The notes beneath the pieces were generated by a model, which was given only the letters and a program-made list of their open reading frames with translations, ran no database searches and was not told the origin of the DNA. The position numbers were made by a program, and so were the translations under genes. Positions 1-9,746 of a stretch of 64,000 nucleotides of DNA are shown here, in pieces. This stretch comes from Colwellia psychrerythraea. Lineage in GTDB: Bacteria > Pseudomonadota > Gammaproteobacteria > Enterobacterales > Alteromonadaceae. Position 1 is the first letter of the stretch. Each line of letters opens with the position of its first letter. The stretch lies in contig NZ_JQEC01000051.1 of NCBI RefSeq assembly GCF_000764185.1, positions 90,969 through 154,968 on the forward strand, written 5' to 3'.

Positions 1-835
1 GCATTCCCTCGTATTTTGAGGCCGAGATGAAAATATCAGACTTCAATATAAATGGAAAGGGGTTCTTTTGAAATCCCAAGAAATGAACCTGTTTAATAAG
101 CTCCAGAGTATTTACTAAATGAATCAGCTCTACCATATGCTCCCCCTCACCTAAGATTATCAGATGATAATTAGGAGTATTTAATAGATGGATCGCTTTA
201 ATTATTGTATCAACTCCCTTCGACTTGACAAGGCGGCCAACGACGATAAAATACTTATTTTTTTTATCAAAGTTGAAACTGATGCTATTTAAAGCAAGCT
301 CATGAAGTCGATTTGCATCAACAGGATTGGGGATAACATCCAGTTGCCTAGTTATACCATAAAAATTATGTAAATCATTTTCTACACTTATAGTTGGAAC
401 AATTAATTTATCTACTCTATCGTAACTAAAACGTGTTATCGCTTTTAATAATTTTAATTTAAGATTAGTCTTACTCTCAAGTAGATTAATTGAAGGTGTG
501 GAAGCCTCCCTCCCAATCAGGAAAGGCTTCGAATTAGAGAATAACCTTGCCAAATATACGATTGAAATTACATATTCTTGAGAACAAAAAACGCTATCTA
601 TCTTATTCTGCGAATATAACTTTGATAATTTAAACAAAGACAGGCTAAAATTTTTCTTGCCCCCTTCAACAAGTTTAATGGAAGGGTTTAGTTCATTTAG
701 GTATGGTCCTTCAGAAATACCAACAAAATACGTAACATTATAGCCAAGCATAACTGCTGTATTTGCAAATTCAACCGCCAAACGTTCTGAACCGCCCCCC
801 CTAAAACTTGCTGAAACTACTAGAACTCTCTTCAT
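1..835 (-). CDS. GT4-family glycosyltransferase, C-terminus cut by window edge
   Basis: This is an open frame of about 278 codons from ATG at 833-835, running off the left edge. The N-terminus (MKRVLVVSASFRGGGSERLA) has the glycine-rich loop of GT-B enzymes. The C-terminal half shows VVGRLVKSKGVDTIIKA and ILGEGE, the nucleotide-sugar-binding Rossmann domain of glycosyltransferase group 1 (GT4). The last visible residues, around SKYEGM, are where the E-x7-E motif would begin. The protein probably adds one sugar to a lipid-linked repeat unit on the cytoplasmic membrane. It is the last visible gene of the minus-strand polysaccharide locus and lies 63 bp downstream of the CgeB-like gene. Donor and acceptor cannot be read from the sequence. 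The family call is secure; the specificity is unknown. Confidence 0.85.
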   Translation of the reverse strand, partial: MKRVLVVSASFRGGGSERLAVEFANTAVMLGYNVTYFVGISEGPYLNELNPSIKLVEGGKKNFSLSLFKLSKLYSQNKIDSVFCSQEYVISIVYLARLFSNSKPFLIGREASTPSINLLESKTNLKLKLLKAITRFSYDRVDKLIVPTISVENDLHNFYGITRQLDVIPNPVDANRLHELALNSISFNFDKKNKYFIVVGRLVKSKGVDTIIKAIHLLNTPNYHLIILGEGEHMVELIHLVNTLELIKQVHFLGFQKNPFPFILKSDIFISASKYEGM

Positions 836-898
836 TTTTACCTTAATATACAGAAAATTAGTGTTTATTAATTAGTATGTACTTATTAATTATATAAT

Positions 899-2005
899 TT
901 ATGCTACTGTGATAGTCCAATCTAAAAATTTTAATAAATTCCTTTCCCACTCATAATCTTTCCAAAAACGCTCAAAGCCTTGTTTTGCTATTTGACATCG
1001 TTGAGCATCATTTTCTGGTTTTGAAAAATATTTCACCATATCTATTGCTTCATCAAGGCTTTCATAATAACAAGCTTCTACATCAGGTAAGAATATCTGT
1101 TCGTGAAGATTTAGATTTGCTTTATCGCACAACAGCATAGCCCCGTGAGCAGGTACTTCGTACATTCTCATATTACCAGTTTCAAATGCTTCGTTTGAAA
1201 CATGCATATTAAAACCTATTTTAGTATCCCAATATAGTTCCCTTCTATACTCATTAGTCACTGATGTTACTCTGTGTAAAAGAGGCCTTTTCCCATCAAG
1301 AGCCCTTATTAAACCTGAATAACCTTTTAAAGGCCAACGACCATGTAGTTTAAATTCATCTTTAAATTCATCTTTAAGAGCAATTAATTTATCAACTTTA
1401 TTTCCATTATGATTACCGATATAACATAGACTGGTTGTTCTATTAGAGAAAAAGTCATCAGTTACATTATCTGGCTTGGTATGGGGCCGTGGGACTAATG
1501 GCCACCAAGTGGTTGGCTTCCCTCCCGACCAATCAGATAATGATTGTCTCATCGAAACACTATTAAAATAACTAGGAGATATATAAAAAGTAGCATCAAA
1601 TGCCCAAAGGTAAGGAATTCCTCTAGAGTAGGTCGAATACGGATCATCAATAAATCCAAGTACTTTAGTCGGTTTTGATAAGCGCTGCTTCAATATATCA
1701 GGATGCACAAAATTAAAAGAACTCATTACCAAGACATCAAAGTTTTCAAACTTTTCTACAAACTCATCCATCATTTTCATATAGATAGGGTTGCGTGTTC
1801 TATAAAGCTCATCCACCCATAATGCATTGGCAGTAATAGATCTTTTTATATTGTAACCATTTACTCCCCAAGTAAAAAGACTACTTAATGAGCGTTTTTC
1901 TTTACCAGAAAAAAAACTGTTATAATCGAAGCTATGAATTTCATAATCGCCTACAACTAAAGGTTCCGTATTCCCTAATACATTAAACAACAAAATCTTT
2001 TTCAT
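899..2005 (-). CDS. CgeB/YkvP-like glycosyltransferase
   Basis: About 368 residues from Met at 2005 (MKKILLFNVLG); an in-frame upstream Met at 2026 would add seven residues, but the chosen start matches the usual hydrophobic first strand. The C-terminal third (NMRMYEVPAHGAMLLCD, then DLxEAIDMVKYF and GFERFWKDYEWERN) resembles the Glyco_trans_1_2 domain of CgeB/YkvP-type spore-coat and maturation glycosyltransferases. It probably transfers a sugar during polysaccharide assembly in the cytoplasm. It lies between the flippase and the GT4 gene, which supports a role in repeat-unit synthesis. No signal peptide or membrane segment is seen. The family assignment rests on the C-terminal pattern; substrate is unknown. 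Confidence 0.7.
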   Translation of the reverse strand: MKKILLFNVLGNTEPLVVGDYEIHSFDYNSFFSGKEKRSLSSLFTWGVNGYNIKRSITANALWVDELYRTRNPIYMKMMDEFVEKFENFDVLVMSSFNFVHPDILKQRLSKPTKVLGFIDDPYSTYSRGIPYLWAFDATFYISPSYFNSVSMRQSLSDWSGGKPTTWWPLVPRPHTKPDNVTDDFFSNRTTSLCYIGNHNGNKVDKLIALKDEFKDEFKLHGRWPLKGYSGLIRALDGKRPLLHRVTSVTNEYRRELYWDTKIGFNMHVSNEAFETGNMRMYEVPAHGAMLLCDKANLNLHEQIFLPDVEACYYESLDEAIDMVKYFSKPENDAQRCQIAKQGFERFWKDYEWERNLLKFLDWTITVA

Positions 2006-2056
2006 ATAAAACCCAAAACAGAACAAAAATTAACAAAAATTAACAACCTAGCTATA

Positions 2057-3328
2057 CTAGATTTTAACTTTGCAGTAAATATAAAAATTAATCCCAATAA
2101 AAGAGGTTAAAAAATAACAAATTATTGAAATAGGTACTACAGACAAGCCTACCGATTTACCAAAGAAGGATAAAATAAATAGCTGAATAGCAAGTGAACA
2201 TAATGAGCCCACAAATATTATTTTACCTTTATGCATAGATGATAACAACCTTATCCCTAGGTTAGTTAAACAAAAGAAACCACCTGAAATTAAGTACAAG
2301 TTAAAATTGAATGTCAAAGTAGATAATTCAACACCTGAGGTTATTGCACTTGAATAAATTGTATTTAAAAGATAGTTACTAAAAAGTGACAAAACAAAAT
2401 ATAGAACAACAATAACACAGGCGTAGCCCGCCAAAATATTCCAGTATTGAGAGCGGAGGGCTACATTACTTGTATTAAGACTCAGCTTTGAAAAATAAGG
2501 TAAAATAACAACAGCAACAACAGTGCTAAAAACACCGGATATGGCTAATGGAATTATAGAAGCGTACCGTAATAAGACCACACCTGACTGCTGAAGAGAG
2601 GATGAATAAAACTGTTCTATCATAGGTGCTGAGGCCATAACAACAGCAGAAAGCATTAAAAAATATGACTTTTTGAAAGTAGTATGAATAGTTTCCCTCA
2701 GTCCTTTTAAATCAAGCCTGACATCTAAAAGCTTTCTCAGTATGTAGAATTCAATTAGTGAGGATAATGCAATGGCCATAACAATTATATCAACACTTAC
2801 TATACCGAATAGTACTTCAAAAATAAGAAGACCGACTAGAACAAGGACAGGTGATAGCGAAGGTAAGTAACCATTAACCGAAAATTTCCCCTTAAACTGT
2901 AGTACACCATATAAGATCAAGTTAATTGAATTAAAGAAAACAAAAGGTAACAATAGAATGACTTTATCCATGACTAGTTCATGATTTACAAAAATAAGCT
3001 CACTTAAAAGATATAGTGTAATAACCCATAAGACAATGATTCCTATACTGATACTAATGACAGCACTAAACACTTTGTTTATATAAGAGCTTCCGGATTC
3101 AACAATACTCTTTTCAGCTAAAGAAGCTATAAATGAAGTTTGAAACGGAACTATTAATACTGATATAGGAAACCCGACATAAACAAAAGCAATAAGGTAT
3201 GCCTCTAAAGCAGAGCTTACTCCAAAGGAATTCGCGATATAAATTTCTTTACCTAAGCTTAAGCCTTTAAAAAATAAAGTTGCCCCCCCCATGCTTAAAA
3301 GAGAGCGTATAAGGATATTGTTATTCAA
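2057..3328 (-). CDS. MurJ/Wzx-like polysaccharide flippase (MOP superfamily)
   Basis: A 423-residue, very hydrophobic protein with about 12 predicted membrane segments. The N-terminus (LSLGKEIYIANSFGVSSALEAYLIAF) follows the MurJ/MviN pattern of a first helix followed by G-S-x-x-x-DA-F-like residues. It is shorter than housekeeping MurJ (about 510 residues) and lies inside a polysaccharide operon next to a Wzy-like gene. The inferred job is export of undecaprenyl-linked repeat units across the inner membrane, the Wzx role, rather than lipid II flipping. It ends 4 bp before the polymerase gene boundary, so the two are probably co-transcribed. The superfamily call is firm; the Wzx-versus-MurJ assignment is contextual. 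Confidence 0.75.
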   Translation of the reverse strand: MNNNILIRSLLSMGGATLFFKGLSLGKEIYIANSFGVSSALEAYLIAFVYVGFPISVLIVPFQTSFIASLAEKSIVESGSSYINKVFSAVISISIGIIVLWVITLYLLSELIFVNHELVMDKVILLLPFVFFNSINLILYGVLQFKGKFSVNGYLPSLSPVLVLVGLLIFEVLFGIVSVDIIVMAIALSSLIEFYILRKLLDVRLDLKGLRETIHTTFKKSYFLMLSAVVMASAPMIEQFYSSSLQQSGVVLLRYASIIPLAISGVFSTVVAVVILPYFSKLSLNTSNVALRSQYWNILAGYACVIVVLYFVLSLFSNYLLNTIYSSAITSGVELSTLTFNFNLYLISGGFFCLTNLGIRLLSSMHKGKIIFVGSLCSLAIQLFILSFFGKSVGLSVVPISIICYFLTSFIGINFYIYCKVKI

Positions 3329-3331
3329 AAT

Positions 3332-4294
3332 TTACCACCAATATAATAACTGGATAGACTGATAAATAAATAGTAAAAATAAACTTACTAATTTCACCCT
3401 AACTCTAAGCAAAGAAATACAAATAAACAAAAAGGGGAAGCCAATTGCTAAAAATCTTGAGCCATATAAACCAAAAATGGAATTAAATAAAAACTGGGTC
3501 ATTAAGAAAACTATAAAAAGGGCAATTAATTTATTTACACCATTAAGACGAAAGTCATTTTTATAACCGATAAATATTAAACTAGCGGACAGAAACCAGA
3601 AGCCTGAGTATAATAAAGAACTGCTACCAACTGAAATATCTGCACGGCGATCTCCAACAAATGAAAGAATAGTTTGTAGTCCAAAGGCAAAAAAAACTGA
3701 AGCTAGCACCCCAAAAGAAATAGAAACTATAAGAGCTTCTTTAAAAGCAAGTTGGTTGTTAATTCTCTTTAGCAGGTGATATATAAAAATCAAATAATAA
3801 GCTACAGTATGTGTCCCTACCCCTAATACTGCAAATATGATACTAAATACTCTCCTTTTTAAAGTAACAGCCAAAAGCAAAAAAGACATGGCAAGAGCGG
3901 TTCTAATTTGAGAATTTATTAAATCAATAAATACTGGGTTAGTGACAATTAGAATGGCATATAAAGGGTTTACTCTAGTAATCACGAAATACAGAATTAT
4001 ATATGCTGAAAGAAAACTGATTAAGGTCAACATAAGATCAGGATCGGGGTGTAGGGAAAGGAAGATAAGTATTCCTGCCCATAGAGGCTCATTGACAAGG
4101 AGCTTAAGCCCAACCCAAGAGGACGGGCCTAGTTCAGAGCCGGATAACAATAACCCGGCTCTTATTACGTAGTTGTCCCTATCTGAAAAGTTATCAAAAC
4201 CAATAAAGTAAGGGATTGATACTACAAATAGTGACAACGCGAAACAAATAAAAAATTTGAGAATTAATTTTGCATGATAATTACTTATCTTCAT
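3332..4294 (-). CDS. EpsG/Wzy-like polysaccharide polymerase
   Basis: A 320-residue integral membrane protein with about eight to ten hydrophobic segments. It has an early D-rich periplasmic loop (GFDNFSDRDNYVIRAG) and a QIRTALAMSFLLLAV segment followed by GTHTVAYYLIF. The R-x-x-LA and H-T-x-x-x-Y pattern is typical of EpsG/Wzy-type enzymes, which polymerise lipid-linked repeat units at the periplasmic face. It overlaps the end of colD by 14 bp and is followed at once by the flippase gene, the usual Wzx/Wzy pairing. Wzy proteins diverge strongly, so the call depends on topology, these short motifs and context. Confidence 0.65.
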   Translation of the reverse strand: MKISNYHAKLILKFFICFALSLFVVSIPYFIGFDNFSDRDNYVIRAGLLLSGSELGPSSWVGLKLLVNEPLWAGILIFLSLHPDPDLMLTLISFLSAYIILYFVITRVNPLYAILIVTNPVFIDLINSQIRTALAMSFLLLAVTLKRRVFSIIFAVLGVGTHTVAYYLIFIYHLLKRINNQLAFKEALIVSISFGVLASVFFAFGLQTILSFVGDRRADISVGSSSLLYSGFWFLSASLIFIGYKNDFRLNGVNKLIALFIVFLMTQFLFNSIFGLYGSRFLAIGFPFLFICISLLRVRVKLVSLFLLFIYQSIQLLYWW

Positions 4295-5462
4295 TCAAAA
4301 TCTTAGCCAGTAACTTAATCTCTTTCTCAATTTCATTCTGATGATTACCAACAAATAAACCGTGCTTATCTAAGTACTCTGATGCTTCTAGCGTGCCAGA
4401 AACTTCATAATCGAAGTACTCAAGTACCTCTGTATTTTTAAGGAAGTTTCCCGTCACAATAGGTCGGCATTCAATACCATTTTTAGTTAATAGTTTAACA
4501 AGTTCAGCTCGGTTATATGGAGCATTCTCTTTGATAATTAACGAGAAACCAAACCAACTACTTGAACCAGTTTCTTTTTGGATACTTAGATATGGGTGGT
4601 TTTCAAATAACTCTTGGAATAATTTTGCATTATCTCGGCGAATTTTAATAAAACTTGGTAGTTTTTTTAGTTGCTCAATTCCCAATGCTCCACTCATTTC
4701 GAGAGGGCGAGCATTATAGCCTGGTAACATAAACTTGAATGACTCTTCGAATGGGTCGTCACTCTTCTCGCCGCTCACTTCATTGAATTTTGGTAAATTA
4801 CGTGTCCAACCATGCGCTCGAATACAAAGCAAGATATGATAAAGCTCTTCATCATCTGTTACGATACAACCGCCTTCCATAGTGGCAATATGATGAGAGA
4901 AGAATGAACTGTATGTTCCCATCACACCAAAAGTACCAGCTTGTTTATCATTTAGCGTAGCGCCCATTGACTCACAGTTATCTTCTAAAATGAATATATC
5001 TCGCCCTGCAATGATTTTATTCATACGGGCGTAATCGTTGGGGTTACCCAGTAAGTTTACTGACAAGATAGCACGTGTATTATCTGTGATAGCAGCTTCT
5101 AACTTGTCTAAGTCCATATTTAGTGTATTACGGTCAATATCGACAAACTTGACTTTTATTCCATACTGCTGCAAAGGGAAATAAGTCGTGGACCAAGAAA
5201 CTGCTGGTACAATAATTTCATCGCCACGCTTTAATTTAAGCGCTTCATTCTTAGTAAAAAAAAGAGCTGCTATCATCAATAAATTTGCGGTTGAGCCAGA
5301 ACTCACCATCAGCGTATATTTTGAACCAAAAAATTCAGAAAAATCTTTTTCATACTGAGCAACTTCCTTGCCCATTGTAAACATATCAGAGTCAATTACT
5401 CGTTGAATTGCAGAATACTCATTATCATCCCACGTGCTACTCGCTAAAGCGTAATTAGTCAT
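4281..5462 (-). CDS. colD: GDP-4-keto-6-deoxy-D-mannose 3-dehydratase (ColD-type, PLP)
   Basis: 393 residues from ATG at 5462, which overlaps the colC stop in an ATGACTAA arrangement; an ATG 12 bp upstream is possible. It belongs to the DegT/DnrJ/EryC1/StrS fold-I PLP family (SSGSTANL near the start of the large domain, EDNCESMGA for the PLP-ring aspartate). The usual Schiff-base lysine is replaced by histidine: in SSFFSHHIATMEGG, His190 occupies the lysine position. That substitution is the hallmark of ColD, which removes the C3 hydroxyl rather than transaminating. With ManC, Gmd and the ColC-like reductase it completes a GDP-colitose route. RfbH-type 3-dehydrases share the His but use CDP-sugars and are less likely here, given the GDP-mannose genes. 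Confidence 0.85.
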   Translation of the reverse strand: MTNYALASSTWDDNEYSAIQRVIDSDMFTMGKEVAQYEKDFSEFFGSKYTLMVSSGSTANLLMIAALFFTKNEALKLKRGDEIIVPAVSWSTTYFPLQQYGIKVKFVDIDRNTLNMDLDKLEAAITDNTRAILSVNLLGNPNDYARMNKIIAGRDIFILEDNCESMGATLNDKQAGTFGVMGTYSSFFSHHIATMEGGCIVTDDEELYHILLCIRAHGWTRNLPKFNEVSGEKSDDPFEESFKFMLPGYNARPLEMSGALGIEQLKKLPSFIKIRRDNAKLFQELFENHPYLSIQKETGSSSWFGFSLIIKENAPYNRAELVKLLTKNGIECRPIVTGNFLKNTEVLEYFDYEVSGTLEASEYLDKHGLFVGNHQNEIEKEIKLLAKILNEDK

Positions 5463-6381
5463 TACAATACTCACTTAAATAAAATTCATAGGTTTGCTTG
5501 ATACCTGCATCTAAGCTGGTTTTGAAACTCCAGCCAAACTCTTTTAGTCTCGCATCATCAATCAGCTTCTGCTTCATTCCAACCGGTTTACTTAAGTCGT
5601 GCTTAAATTTTCCGGTATAACCAACCACACCAGCTATCGCTTGATAGTATTCGTTAATGGTAAAATCTGTGCCTAAGCCAACATTTAAGTTCTGTGGCAT
5701 GGTTGAAAAATTATCTATTGCATAGAAAACAAACTCAGCCAAGTCCTCTGCATACATAAATTCGCGGCGAGCTTCGCCGTCCCCCCATATGTCTAATTCA
5801 GGTTGTTGACTCTTTTTAGCTTCATCAACTTTACGAATAACAGCAGGTATCATATGTGAATGATTAGGGTCAAATTTATCAAAACGACCATACAAATTAC
5901 ATGGGATAATCGTTTTATATAAGCGTTCTGGATTTTCCTTACAAATATATTCGCATAAACGTGTACTAGTTATTTTTGCAAGCGCATAACCTTCGTTAGT
6001 TGGTTCAAGTTCACCTTTAAGAATCAAATCTTCTGACAGCGGGTTAATGGCACCTCGAGGGTACATACATGAGCTGCTTAAATTCAAAAAATGACCTACC
6101 CCAGCATTATTTGCCGCGGTAAGGATATTGAGCCCCATTTGCATATTATCCACAAGGAACTTAACCGGTTGAGCAATATTCGCTTGAATACCACCAACAA
6201 TACCTGCTGCATGAATAACCATATCGGGTTTATGTATTTTCAGATACTTTTGAACTGCTATTCCATCAAGTAAATTAAGCTCGATGCTGCTTGGTGATAA
6301 AAACTCATGTTGATGCTTTTGTGCTACGTCTAGAATGTTTTTGCCAACCATTCCATTGGCACCCGTTAATAATATTTTCAT
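5455..6381 (-). CDS. colC: NAD(P)-dependent epimerase/reductase, ColC or GDP-fucose synthase type
   Basis: 308 residues, extended short-chain dehydrogenase fold. There is an N-terminal GANGMVGKN nucleotide-binding loop, a Ser-x24-Tyr-xxx-Lys type active site (SSSCMYP, then YALAKI), and a C-terminal sugar-binding part (WGDGEARREFMYAEDLA) shared with GDP-L-fucose synthase WcaG/Fcl and GDP-L-colitose synthase ColC. These enzymes epimerise C5 and reduce C4 of a GDP-4-keto sugar in the cytoplasm. The translationally coupled downstream ColD favours ColC, giving GDP-L-colitose. If it accepts the 6-deoxy-4-keto intermediate directly, it would instead make GDP-L-fucose. The fold is certain; which end product it makes is inferred from the neighbour. 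Confidence 0.75.
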   Translation of the reverse strand: MKILLTGANGMVGKNILDVAQKHQHEFLSPSSIELNLLDGIAVQKYLKIHKPDMVIHAAGIVGGIQANIAQPVKFLVDNMQMGLNILTAANNAGVGHFLNLSSSCMYPRGAINPLSEDLILKGELEPTNEGYALAKITSTRLCEYICKENPERLYKTIIPCNLYGRFDKFDPNHSHMIPAVIRKVDEAKKSQQPELDIWGDGEARREFMYAEDLAEFVFYAIDNFSTMPQNLNVGLGTDFTINEYYQAIAGVVGYTGKFKHDLSKPVGMKQKLIDDARLKEFGWSFKTSLDAGIKQTYEFYLSEYCND

Positions 6382-6387
6382 TCTATG

Positions 6388-7515
6388 TTATGACTCTATT
6401 GAAACAGGCTTATTGTAACCATGCTCTTTCAGAATGGCGTGCTGTTTGGCCTTGTTGAGGTCGTTTTCAACCATCTCCGCACACATTTCTTCAACTGTTA
6501 TTTCAGGAACCCAACCTAATTTTGCCTTTGCTTTAGATGGGTCACCTAACAGTGTTTCAACTTCTGCTGGACGGAAATAGCGAGGATCAACTTTAACAAT
6601 AACATCACCTACTTTTAGTGCAGGAGCGTTGTCACCTAAAATAGATTTAACCGTTGCAATTTCGTTTAGACCTTCACCAGTAAATTCAAGCTCTATTCCT
6701 GCCTCTTTTGCAGATAAACTAACAAATTCACGAACACTTATTTGTTTACCTGTGGCTATAACAAAATCATCAGCTTGCTCTTGTTGCAACATCATCCATT
6801 GCATACGAACGTAATCTTTAGCATGCCCCCAGTCACGTAGGGCGTCCATATTACCTAGAAATAAGCATCTCTCTAATCCTTGTGAAATATTGGCAATTGC
6901 ACGGGTAATTTTACGGGTGACAAATGTTTCTCCGCGGCGTGGTGACTCATGATTAAAAAGAATGCCATTACAGGCATACATACCATAAGATTCACGATAG
7001 TTAACTACTATCCAATATGCATACATTTTAGCAACAGCATAAGGGGACCGCGGGTGAAATGGGGTAGTTTCTTTTTGTGGTATTTCTTGCACTTCGCCAT
7101 AAAGTTCTGAAGTAGACGCTTGATAAAACTTGGTTGTTTTTTCCAAACCCAAAAAGCGGATAGCTTCTAATAAGCGCAATGTTCCCATAGCATCAACATC
7201 AGCTGTATATTCCGGACACTCGAATGAAACAGCAACGTGCGATTGTGCACCTAAGTTATAAACTTCATCAGGCTGAACATCTTTGATGATGCGCGTTAAA
7301 TTTGAAGAGTCTGTTAAGTCACCGTAATGCAAAAAAAACTTTTGATTTTTTTCATGATTGTCTTGGTAGATATGGTCCACACGTTCTGTATTCAGTGAAG
7401 ACGCCCTACGCTTAATACCATGAACTTCATAGCCTTTTTCTAGTAGAAACTCGGCAAGGTATGAACCATCTTGACCAGTAACACCGGTTATTAACGCTAC
7501 TTTATTCTTTGTCAT
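6388..7515 (-). CDS. gmd: GDP-mannose 4,6-dehydratase
   Basis: 375 residues from the ATG at 7515, preceded by an AGGA ribosome-binding site; the frame stays open 48 bp further up, but that extension lacks homology-like features. N-terminal [19 protein letters not shown] is the Gmd NADP-binding loop. The catalytic pattern [12 protein letters not shown] followed by [10 protein letters not shown] gives Thr/Ser, Glu and Tyr-xxx-Lys. The [16 protein letters not shown] segment is diagnostic of Gmd. The enzyme converts GDP-D-mannose to GDP-4-keto-6-deoxy-D-mannose, the branch intermediate used by the next two genes. Length matches the E. coli enzyme. The call is firm. Confidence 0.96.
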   Translation of the reverse strand: MTKNKVALITGVTGQDGSYLAEFLLEKGYEVHGIKRRASSLNTERVDHIYQDNHEKNQKFFLHYGDLTDSSNLTRIIKDVQPDEVYNLGAQSHVAVSFECPEYTADVDAMGTLRLLEAIRFLGLEKTTKFYQASTSELYGEVQEIPQKETTPFHPRSPYAVAKMYAYWIVVNYRESYGMYACNGILFNHESPRRGETFVTRKITRAIANISQGLERCLFLGNMDALRDWGHAKDYVRMQWMMLQQEQADDFVIATGKQISVREFVSLSAKEAGIELEFTGEGLNEIATVKSILGDNAPALKVGDVIVKVDPRYFRPAEVETLLGDPSKAKAKLGWVPEITVEEMCAEMVENDLNKAKQHAILKEHGYNKPVSIES

Positions 7516-7577
7516 ATTTTTTCCTAAATTTATTTTCAATTTGTAATTTACAGATGTTGTCAAATAGTTAATCTACT

Positions 7578-8057
7578 TTAGGGGCTAAAGATTTCATCCG
7601 CTTTGTTTCTTTTTTGAAAGTACCACTTTGTATGTTTATGTACTTCATTATGATTCAGTAATTCACTTATCTTGAACCATCGGTATTCATTATGCTGCTC
7701 ATTCGGTAGTTTAATTAAACTTCCGTTAAAAGTGAGCTCATATGCTAATACTATATAATGCGTAGTAAAGTTATCTTCAGTGAAATTATCATTATAAAAG
7801 TGCTGATAAACACCTAAAAATCTAGCTTCACATTTGTCAATTGCTAATTCTACTTTTAATAACCTCTTAAATGAGTTATCTAGTTGCTCATCCTTTAAAA
7901 CTCGTCCGCCAGGTACAAACCAAAAACCTTGAGCTGGCCGATTGGTTCGTTTACCTAATAAAACTAGCCCTTCACTATTTTTTACCACTAAATCTATAGA
8001 GACTAGAGGAGTAGAGGCTATAACTGTTTTGAAAGTAACTAGTGGTAGCATATCCAT
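7578..8057 (-). CDS. gmm: GDP-mannose mannosyl hydrolase (Nudix)
   Basis: 159 residues. The sequence FKTVIASTPLVSIDLVV at the N-terminus and the modified Nudix box GGRVLKDEQLDNSFKRLLKVEL are those of Gmm/NudD/WcaH. Unlike normal Nudix proteins, this family hydrolyses GDP-mannose to GDP and mannose by substitution at sugar C1, and the box lacks one of the canonical glutamates. It sits between gmd and manC and probably tunes GDP-mannose supply. It starts 21 bp after manC ends, so it is in the same operon. E. coli colanic acid loci carry the same gene in a similar place. Confidence 0.88.
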   Translation of the reverse strand: MDMLPLVTFKTVIASTPLVSIDLVVKNSEGLVLLGKRTNRPAQGFWFVPGGRVLKDEQLDNSFKRLLKVELAIDKCEARFLGVYQHFYNDNFTEDNFTTHYIVLAYELTFNGSLIKLPNEQHNEYRWFKISELLNHNEVHKHTKWYFQKRNKADEIFSP

Positions 8058-8077
8058 TCCATCAAGCTTTATTGGAG

Positions 8078-9502
8078 CTAATTTCGACCATATTTATCAT
8101 CAAATCGAACAATGTCATCTTCACCTAAATATGAGCCGGTTTGCACTTCAATTAACTCTAAGGGCAATACACCTGGGTTCTCTAATGCGTGTATTTGCCC
8201 TAATGGAATATAGGTAGACTCATTTTCAGACATTAAAAATGTTTTATCACCATTAGTTACTTTTGCAGTACCTGAAACCACTATCCAATGTTCAGATCTG
8301 TGATGGTGCATTTGAACTGACAGTTTTGCACCCGGCTTTACTGTAATACGCTTCACTTGATCTCGTGTGCCCAAATCAAGAGAGTCATATTTACCCCATG
8401 GACGGTATACTTCACGCTGATGTTTACACTCATAACGATTATCGGCTTTTAAGCTATTAACAATTGATTTTACATCTTGCACTTTATCTTTACTAGCAAC
8501 TAATATGGCATCTTTTGTTTCTACAATAACTAAGTTATCAATACCTACCGTCGTTACTAATCTGTTTTCAGCATTGATATAACAGTTGGTTGTTGAATGT
8601 GAAATAACATCACCTTGTGAAACATTACCCTGTTCATCTTTTGGGCTTACATCCCAAAGGGAGGAAAAGGAACCGACGTCACTCCACTCCGCATCCAATG
8701 GTACAACGACTGCATGCTCTGTGTGCTCCATTACAGCATAATCGATAGAGTCTTCCGGACATTTTTCAAAAATATCAGCACTAACACGGGTAAAATCTAA
8801 ATCATGAGATTTATTATTAAAAGCATCTTCGCAGGTTGATAATATTTCAGGAGAATATTTTTTCAGCTCTGCTAAATAGCGAGACGCTTTAAACATAAAC
8901 ATGCCGCTATTCCATAAATATTGACCTGTTGCTAAATATTCTTGAGCGATTGATAAAACAGGTTTTTCTACGAAATTGGCTACTGTGTAACTTTTAGCAT
9001 TTACTTGCTCATTCGTCGAAGTAAGAAGAGTACCTTGTTTTATGTAACCGTAGCCTGTTTCTGCATGAGTAGGAACAATACCAAAAGTAACTAGTTTTCC
9101 TTCTTCTGCAAATATAGATGCGGAAACAATAGATTGTTGGAAAGCCTCAACATTTTTAATGACATGATCGGCTGCAAGTACTAATAAAAGTGGATCTTCA
9201 CCATTATCTATAGCGCCAAGAGCAGCCAAGGTAATTGCTGGAGCAGTATTTCTTCCCATCGGCTCAAGAATAATACTACTAGCTTTGCTGTTATTCTGAC
9301 GTAATTGTTCCGCAACAATAAAACGATGTTCGTTATTACAAATGATAATGGGATCTAAACAATTTTCATCTAAACGATTTATAGTTTCTTGTAATAAGGT
9401 ATTTTCACTGATTAAGGGTAAAAATTGTTTCGGGTGAAGTGCACGTGACATTGGCCATAATCGGCTTCCGCTGCCACCAGACATAATTACTGGTAATATC
9501 AT
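8078..9502 (-). CDS. manC: Mannose-1-phosphate guanylyltransferase / mannose-6-phosphate isomerase
   Basis: 474 residues, the length of type II bifunctional PMI-GMP enzymes. The N-terminus [20 protein letters not shown] is the pyrophosphorylase signature. FVEKP and the WNSGMFMF segment follow. The C-terminal cupin ([10 protein letters not shown], then [18 protein letters not shown]) holds the metal-binding histidines of the isomerase domain. It makes GDP-mannose from mannose-1-phosphate and GTP, and probably mannose-6-phosphate from fructose-6-phosphate. No phosphomannomutase gene is visible here, so that step must be encoded elsewhere. The start has an AAAGAG ribosome-binding site. About 240 bp separate it from the UDP-sugar genes upstream, so it may have its own promoter. 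Confidence 0.96.
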   Translation of the reverse strand: MILPVIMSGGSGSRLWPMSRALHPKQFLPLISENTLLQETINRLDENCLDPIIICNNEHRFIVAEQLRQNNSKASSIILEPMGRNTAPAITLAALGAIDNGEDPLLLVLAADHVIKNVEAFQQSIVSASIFAEEGKLVTFGIVPTHAETGYGYIKQGTLLTSTNEQVNAKSYTVANFVEKPVLSIAQEYLATGQYLWNSGMFMFKASRYLAELKKYSPEILSTCEDAFNNKSHDLDFTRVSADIFEKCPEDSIDYAVMEHTEHAVVVPLDAEWSDVGSFSSLWDVSPKDEQGNVSQGDVISHSTTNCYINAENRLVTTVGIDNLVIVETKDAILVASKDKVQDVKSIVNSLKADNRYECKHQREVYRPWGKYDSLDLGTRDQVKRITVKPGAKLSVQMHHHRSEHWIVVSGTAKVTNGDKTFLMSENESTYIPLGQIHALENPGVLPLELIEVQTGSYLGEDDIVRFDDKYGRN

Positions 9503-9746
9503 GTAAATCTCTTTAGTTATTTATGCGCCTAGATGTTTGAAATAGACTCATATTCTATTATTTTTGTGAATCCAAGAAGTAACATATTAAGTTGATTACC
9601 CACACTTAATAGCTTTCGACATTAAGAAAATAGGTTATCCTATTTTTTAATTTCAAACCCGATCGAGTGTCTAAAGAAAATTTAAAATATATAAATTAAA
9701 CTCGCTGATGTATGCATAATATCGAGATAGAGAAATTAAAATAAAA

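Noticed and set aside
3942..4172. 76-codon plus-strand ORF within the polymerase gene
   Set aside because: It lies wholly antisense to a well-supported membrane protein gene and has no initiation signal or protein-like composition.
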